From Victivallales bacterium (GTDB taxonomy: Bacteria > Verrucomicrobiota > Lentisphaeria > Victivallales > JAUVCU01): a stretch of 9,729 nucleotides of DNA. How positions within the stretch are numbered: position 1 is the first letter of the stretch; every line of letters starts with the position of its first letter. The stretch lies in NCBI GenBank assembly GCA_029934175.1, contig JAOZMT010000050.1:1-9729 (forward strand), in the 5' to 3' direction. Made by a program: the position numbers and the translations under genes. Positions 7,186 through 9,729 of this stretch are shown in pieces. The notes below the pieces were generated by a model that searched no databases, was not told where the DNA came from, and was given only the letters and a program-made list of their open reading frames with translations.

Positions 7186-8628
7186 TTATCTTTCAGAAGT
7201 TTTAATTGTTTGTTGTTTTGCTAATTTGAAAACTTTAATATTCATATCAATAACTTCAGGTTTGAGTTCAAAAGTTTTTCTAATAGCTTCTTCAAATACA
7301 TCCTCAAATTCTGTTTTCCCAAAACCTGATAAAATTGTAGCAAAAGCACCTAGCATAGCAGCATTTGCACACTTCGCACTTCCTGCATCTTTCGCAATTT
7401 TTGTTGCTTCAATTGATAAGTATTTTATATCTTTGCGTGGGTCTTTAGGCAATTCTATATGTGTGCTATCATACACAACAACACCAAAAAGAGCGACATC
7501 ATTATGAAATCTATCCATAGAAGCTTGATTTAAAACAACAAGAATATTAGGTTTTTCAACAAGAGGCGCACCAATGAAACCACTACTTAAAACAACCGAA
7601 CAATTAGCAGTTCCGCCACGCATTTCAGGACCATAAGCAGGTAACCATGAAACATTTATTCCACGCATTTTGCCCATAGTCGCAATCATTAATCCTAAAC
7701 TTAAAACACCTTGTCCGCCAAAACCAGCACATTTTAATTTATAATCTCTAGTTAGCGTGACAGGTTCTTTTGCTAATGGAGTTATATTTTCAAATAAAAT
7801 TTCTTTAACTTTTTCTTTTGCAGTAATAGGCTTAGGTCTTACTATTGGACTTCTTTCATCTGCTATATCCTTAAAACATTTCAAAGGAAAGTATGGTATC
7901 ATTTCTTTTTCAATAAAATTATCCGTTTCATCAGTAGTCATTTTAAAATTAACAGGACAACCAGATAAAAATTCAATTAAAGAAAACCCTTTTTTATCTT
8001 TCATATTTTGCATACCTTTACGCAATGCTTTTCTTGCTTGTCTAATATTTTTAGGTGATGTTAAAGCAACTCGTTCTACATAAATAGGCGATGTTAAAGC
8101 AGCAACCATTTCACTAACTTTTAACGGGAAACCTTCGTTATCAGCACTTCTTCCATAAGGGCTTGTTACGGTTTTTTGATCAATCAAAGTTGTCGGAGCC
8201 ATTTGCCCACTTGTCATTCCGTAAATTGCATTATTAACAAAGCATACAACCATATTTTCACCACGATTAGCTGCTTGTAAAAAATTATTAAAGCCTATTG
8301 CTCCTAAATCTCCATCACCTTGATACGATATGACAAAATTATCAGGATTAGTTCTCACAATACCAGTTCCAACCGCAGGAGCTCTACCGTGAGCAACAGA
8401 AATAGAATTGCAATCGAAATAATAATATCCAAAAACAGCACAACCAACAGGAGCAATAAAGACCATTTTAGTCTGCATATCTAAATCAACCATAGCTTCA
8501 GCAATTAATTTATGTAAAATTCCATGACCACAGCCAGGGCAATAGTGCATATTTGTTTTATTGCTTGGTCGTCTATCAAAAGATTCAAAAAAACCTGTTG
8601 AACGACCTAATTTAACTTTATTTTCCAT
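7186..8628 (-). CDS. 2-oxoacid:ferredoxin oxidoreductase, fused TPP-binding beta and gamma subunits
   Basis: 480 aa from the chosen start MENKVKLGRS. Residues about 20-250 are the TPP-binding beta subunit: CPGCGH at 30-35, then GDGD at 104-107 and VNNAIYGMT at 131-139, the diphosphate/Mg-binding signature. After a linker (about 255-290), residues 293-470 form a gamma domain with GFGGQG at 302-307 and GPEMRGGT at 333-340. In many anaerobes these are separate genes (vorA and vorC); here they are one reading frame with no stop or frameshift visible. With the VorB-type partner this would complete an alpha plus beta-gamma enzyme, needing a ferredoxin-like delta subunit for electron transfer. A longer reading (511 aa) starts inside vorB and would add a hydrophobic 31-residue N-terminus. 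I reject it because AAGGAG sits seven bases before the internal ATG, and family similarity begins only after it. The stop is followed after 24 bases by the phosphoesterase gene. Confidence 0.88.
   Translation of the reverse strand: MENKVKLGRSTGFFESFDRRPSNKTNMHYCPGCGHGILHKLIAEAMVDLDMQTKMVFIAPVGCAVFGYYYFDCNSISVAHGRAPAVGTGIVRTNPDNFVISYQGDGDLGAIGFNNFLQAANRGENMVVCFVNNAIYGMTSGQMAPTTLIDQKTVTSPYGRSADNEGFPLKVSEMVAALTSPIYVERVALTSPKNIRQARKALRKGMQNMKDKKGFSLIEFLSGCPVNFKMTTDETDNFIEKEMIPYFPLKCFKDIADERSPIVRPKPITAKEKVKEILFENITPLAKEPVTLTRDYKLKCAGFGGQGVLSLGLMIATMGKMRGINVSWLPAYGPEMRGGTANCSVVLSSGFIGAPLVEKPNILVVLNQASMDRFHNDVALFGVVVYDSTHIELPKDPRKDIKYLSIEATKIAKDAGSAKCANAAMLGAFATILSGFGKTEFEDVFEEAIRKTFELKPEVIDMNIKVFKLAKQQTIKTSER
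7366..7378 (+). repeat. 13-bp dispersed repeat, copy 12 (TGCACACTTCGCA)
   Basis: Inside the gamma domain of the fused oxidoreductase gene, encoding Ala-Lys-Cys-Ala. A near-copy with one mismatch (TGCATCTTTCGCA) follows at 7384-7396. Confidence 0.75.
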
Positions 8629-9679
8629 TTGATAACTCCTTGACTTTATTGATGATTTCTTTAACAGAAGTAATATTTCCGCCCATACGATTATAAAAAT
8701 GAACAGGCTTTGAACATTCAATTGCTAATTTAACATCATCAATCATTTGACCATTACTCATTTCTACGCATAAAAATTCTTTTGCATAAGTCGCAGTTTT
8801 TACTAAAATATCTTTTGGGAATGGAAATAATGTTATAGGTCGAATCATTCCAACTTTTATATTTTTTTTCCTAAGTGAATTAATTGCACTCCTCGCAAGT
8901 CGGCTAACTATTCCATAACAAACAATAACTATTTCAGCATCTTCTAGTTGATATGCTTCATATTGCTGTTCAGCATTTTCTATCGCTTTATATTTTTCTT
9001 GTAATTTAATATTTACCGCTTCTAAATCATCGTGAGCAAGGTAAATTGAAGTGATATAATTTCTCGCATTTTTTTCAGAACAATCAATAGCCCAATCAGG
9101 AGTAGTTTCATTTGGTTCAACTGGGTCTGGTAAAGATACAGATTCTAACATTTGTCCAATAACCCCATCAGTCATAACATAAACAGGAATTCTATATTTT
9201 TCAGCAAGTTTAAATGCTAGCATAGTCAAATCGCACATTTCTTGAGCTGAATTTGGCGCAAGAACAATGCATTTATAATTTCCATGACCGCCACCTTTTA
9301 CAACTTGATTATAATCTGATTGTTCAGGTCCAATATTTCCTAATCCTGGTCCGCCACGAGTGATATCAATTATAACAGCAGGCAATTCAGCAGTTGCAAG
9401 ATATGATACACCTTCTTGTTTAAGGCTAATTCCTAATCCAGAAGATGCGGTCATTGTTTTTTGTCCAGTTGCAGCCGCACCATAAACCATATTAATAGCA
9501 GCAATCTCAGATTCTGCTTGAATAAAGGTTCTATTCAATTTAGGAAACAACAAAGCTGCGGAATGTGCAATTTCACTTGCTGGTGTTATAGGATAACCAA
9601 AAAATGATTCACAACCAGCAAGCAAAGCTCCATAAACAGTAGCTTCATTCCCTTTTAATAACATTACATTTTTATTCAT
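8618..9679 (-). CDS. vorB: 2-oxoacid:ferredoxin oxidoreductase alpha subunit, VorB type
   Basis: 353 aa. This is the pyrimidine-binding (alpha) subunit of a CoA-dependent, TPP-containing 2-oxoacid:ferredoxin oxidoreductase. The family oxidatively decarboxylates a 2-oxoacid to acyl-CoA while reducing ferredoxin, in the cytoplasm of anaerobes. Seen: MLLKGNEA at 6-13, GYPITP at 28-33, QAESE at 54-58, the SSGLGISLKQEG loop at 79-90 and RGGPGLGNIGPEQSDY at 108-123. The last block resembles ketoisovalerate (VorB) enzymes from memory, rather than the RGGPSTG form of many 2-oxoglutarate enzymes. The substrate is therefore probably a branched-chain 2-oxoacid, but broader specificity is possible. The start is backed by AAGGG at 9686-9690, six bases upstream. 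The gene overlaps the upstream gene by 8 bases and the fused beta-gamma gene by 11 bases, so the three are translated as a coupled unit. Confidence 0.87.
   Translation of the reverse strand: MNKNVMLLKGNEATVYGALLAGCESFFGYPITPASEIAHSAALLFPKLNRTFIQAESEIAAINMVYGAAATGQKTMTASSGLGISLKQEGVSYLATAELPAVIIDITRGGPGLGNIGPEQSDYNQVVKGGGHGNYKCIVLAPNSAQEMCDLTMLAFKLAEKYRIPVYVMTDGVIGQMLESVSLPDPVEPNETTPDWAIDCSEKNARNYITSIYLAHDDLEAVNIKLQEKYKAIENAEQQYEAYQLEDAEIVIVCYGIVSRLARSAINSLRKKNIKVGMIRPITLFPFPKDILVKTATYAKEFLCVEMSNGQMIDDVKLAIECSKPVHFYNRMGGNITSVKEIINKVKELSNGK
8636..8641 (-). promoter_or_regulatory. Shine-Dalgarno site deciding the start of the beta-gamma fusion gene
   Basis: AAGGAG on the minus strand, seven bases before the ATG at 8626-8628. 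It lies within the last codons of vorB, so the downstream start is probably reached both directly and by ribosomes finishing vorB. This site is the reason for preferring 8628 over 8721 as the gene start. Confidence 0.8.
8783..8795 (+). repeat. 13-bp dispersed repeat, copy 13 (TGCATAAGTCGCA)
   Basis: Inside vorB near its 3' end, encoding Ala-Thr-Tyr-Ala. A one-mismatch relative lies 89 bases further right (TGCACTCCTCGCA, 8885-8897). Confidence 0.75.
9557..9569 (-). repeat. 13-bp dispersed repeat, copy 14 (TGCGGAATGTGCA on plus strand)
   Basis: Inside vorB near its 5' end, read Ala-His-Ser-Ala. It is the most divergent of the 14 in the variable centre (GGA where most copies have ATT). Confidence 0.7.
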
Positions 9680-9729
9680 TTTGTTCCCTTTCTTCTAAAA
9701 TATCAGCATTTTTGCGTCCTTCACTAAAA
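9672..9729 (-). CDS. 3' end of an unidentified gene upstream of vorB (partial)
   Basis: The window cuts this gene; only its last 18 codons are visible, ending FSEGRKNADILEEREQNE and then TAA. Its stop lies inside the first codons of the following vorB gene (8-base overlap), which indicates translational coupling and a shared operon. In related 2-oxoacid:ferredoxin oxidoreductase operons the gene before the alpha subunit is usually a small 4Fe-4S ferredoxin-like delta subunit. That is the best positional guess, but no cysteine motif is visible in this short tail, so the identity is inference only. The other two frames on this strand close within the same stretch (TAG), so this is the only frame that stays open to the window edge. 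Confidence 0.5.
   Translation of the reverse strand, partial: FSEGRKNADILEEREQNE

Noticed and set aside
8629..8721. 31-residue hydrophobic N-terminal extension of the beta-gamma fusion, which would look like a membrane anchor
   Set aside because: It lies wholly inside vorB in another frame, and AAGGAG is correctly placed before the internal ATG at 8628. A membrane anchor is not expected for this cytoplasmic enzyme.
1..9729. CRISPR array, insertion sequence, phage or defence island
   Set aside because: The dispersed repeats are 13 bp, irregularly spaced and inside genes, unlike CRISPR repeats. No transposase, integrase or defence domain was seen.

Overview
This is an AT-rich stretch (roughly one third G+C by eye) in which every supportable gene lies on the minus strand, so it reads right to left. 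It looks like a chromosomal backbone segment of an anaerobic, probably diderm bacterium. The evidence is an oxygen-sensitive type 2-oxoacid:ferredoxin oxidoreductase, a phosphoesterase with a Sec signal peptide, and RecC, a subunit of RecBCD. I cannot place the genus from sequence alone. No transposases, phage genes, tRNA, rRNA or CRISPR arrays were seen.

Layout, in order of transcription. At the right edge is the 3' tail of an unidentified gene (9672-9729), overlapping the start of a VorB-type alpha subunit (8618-9679). That gene overlaps a fused TPP-binding plus gamma subunit of the same enzyme (7186-8628). After 24 bases comes an exported UshA-type metallophosphoesterase / 5'-nucleotidase (5773-7161). 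A 102-base gap with a good sigma-70 type promoter (5715-5743) precedes a second group: a DUF1015 protein (4441-5670), RibF (3456-4439; one base after the DUF1015 stop) and RecC (203-3385). A stem-loop at 164-195 probably ends transcription. In bases 1-155 I see no gene or convincing signal. The 70-base gap between ribF and recC (3386-3455) holds only the recC ribosome binding site.

The most interesting feature is not a gene. A 13-bp word, TGCGRnnTRTGCA (reverse complement TGCAYAnnYCGCA; commonest form TGCGATTTGTGCA or TGCGATTTATGCA), occurs 14 times without mismatch to that consensus in 9.7 kb, on both strands. It occurs in all six main genes, in three different reading-frame registers, and once between genes. 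At least five further sites differ by one base. A rough composition-based estimate predicts about 0.01 occurrences. The density, about 1.4 per kb, is in the range of known DNA uptake sequences (Neisseria DUS, Haemophilus USS), so the best hypothesis is an undescribed uptake-sequence-like genomic repeat. A Chi-like recombination signal or a bipartite methylation target are alternatives.

Functionally the window combines 2-oxoacid oxidation with ferredoxin reduction (possibly branched-chain), periplasmic nucleotide or phosphate scavenging, FMN/FAD synthesis, a protein of unknown function (DUF1015) and double-strand break repair. These roles do not form one pathway.
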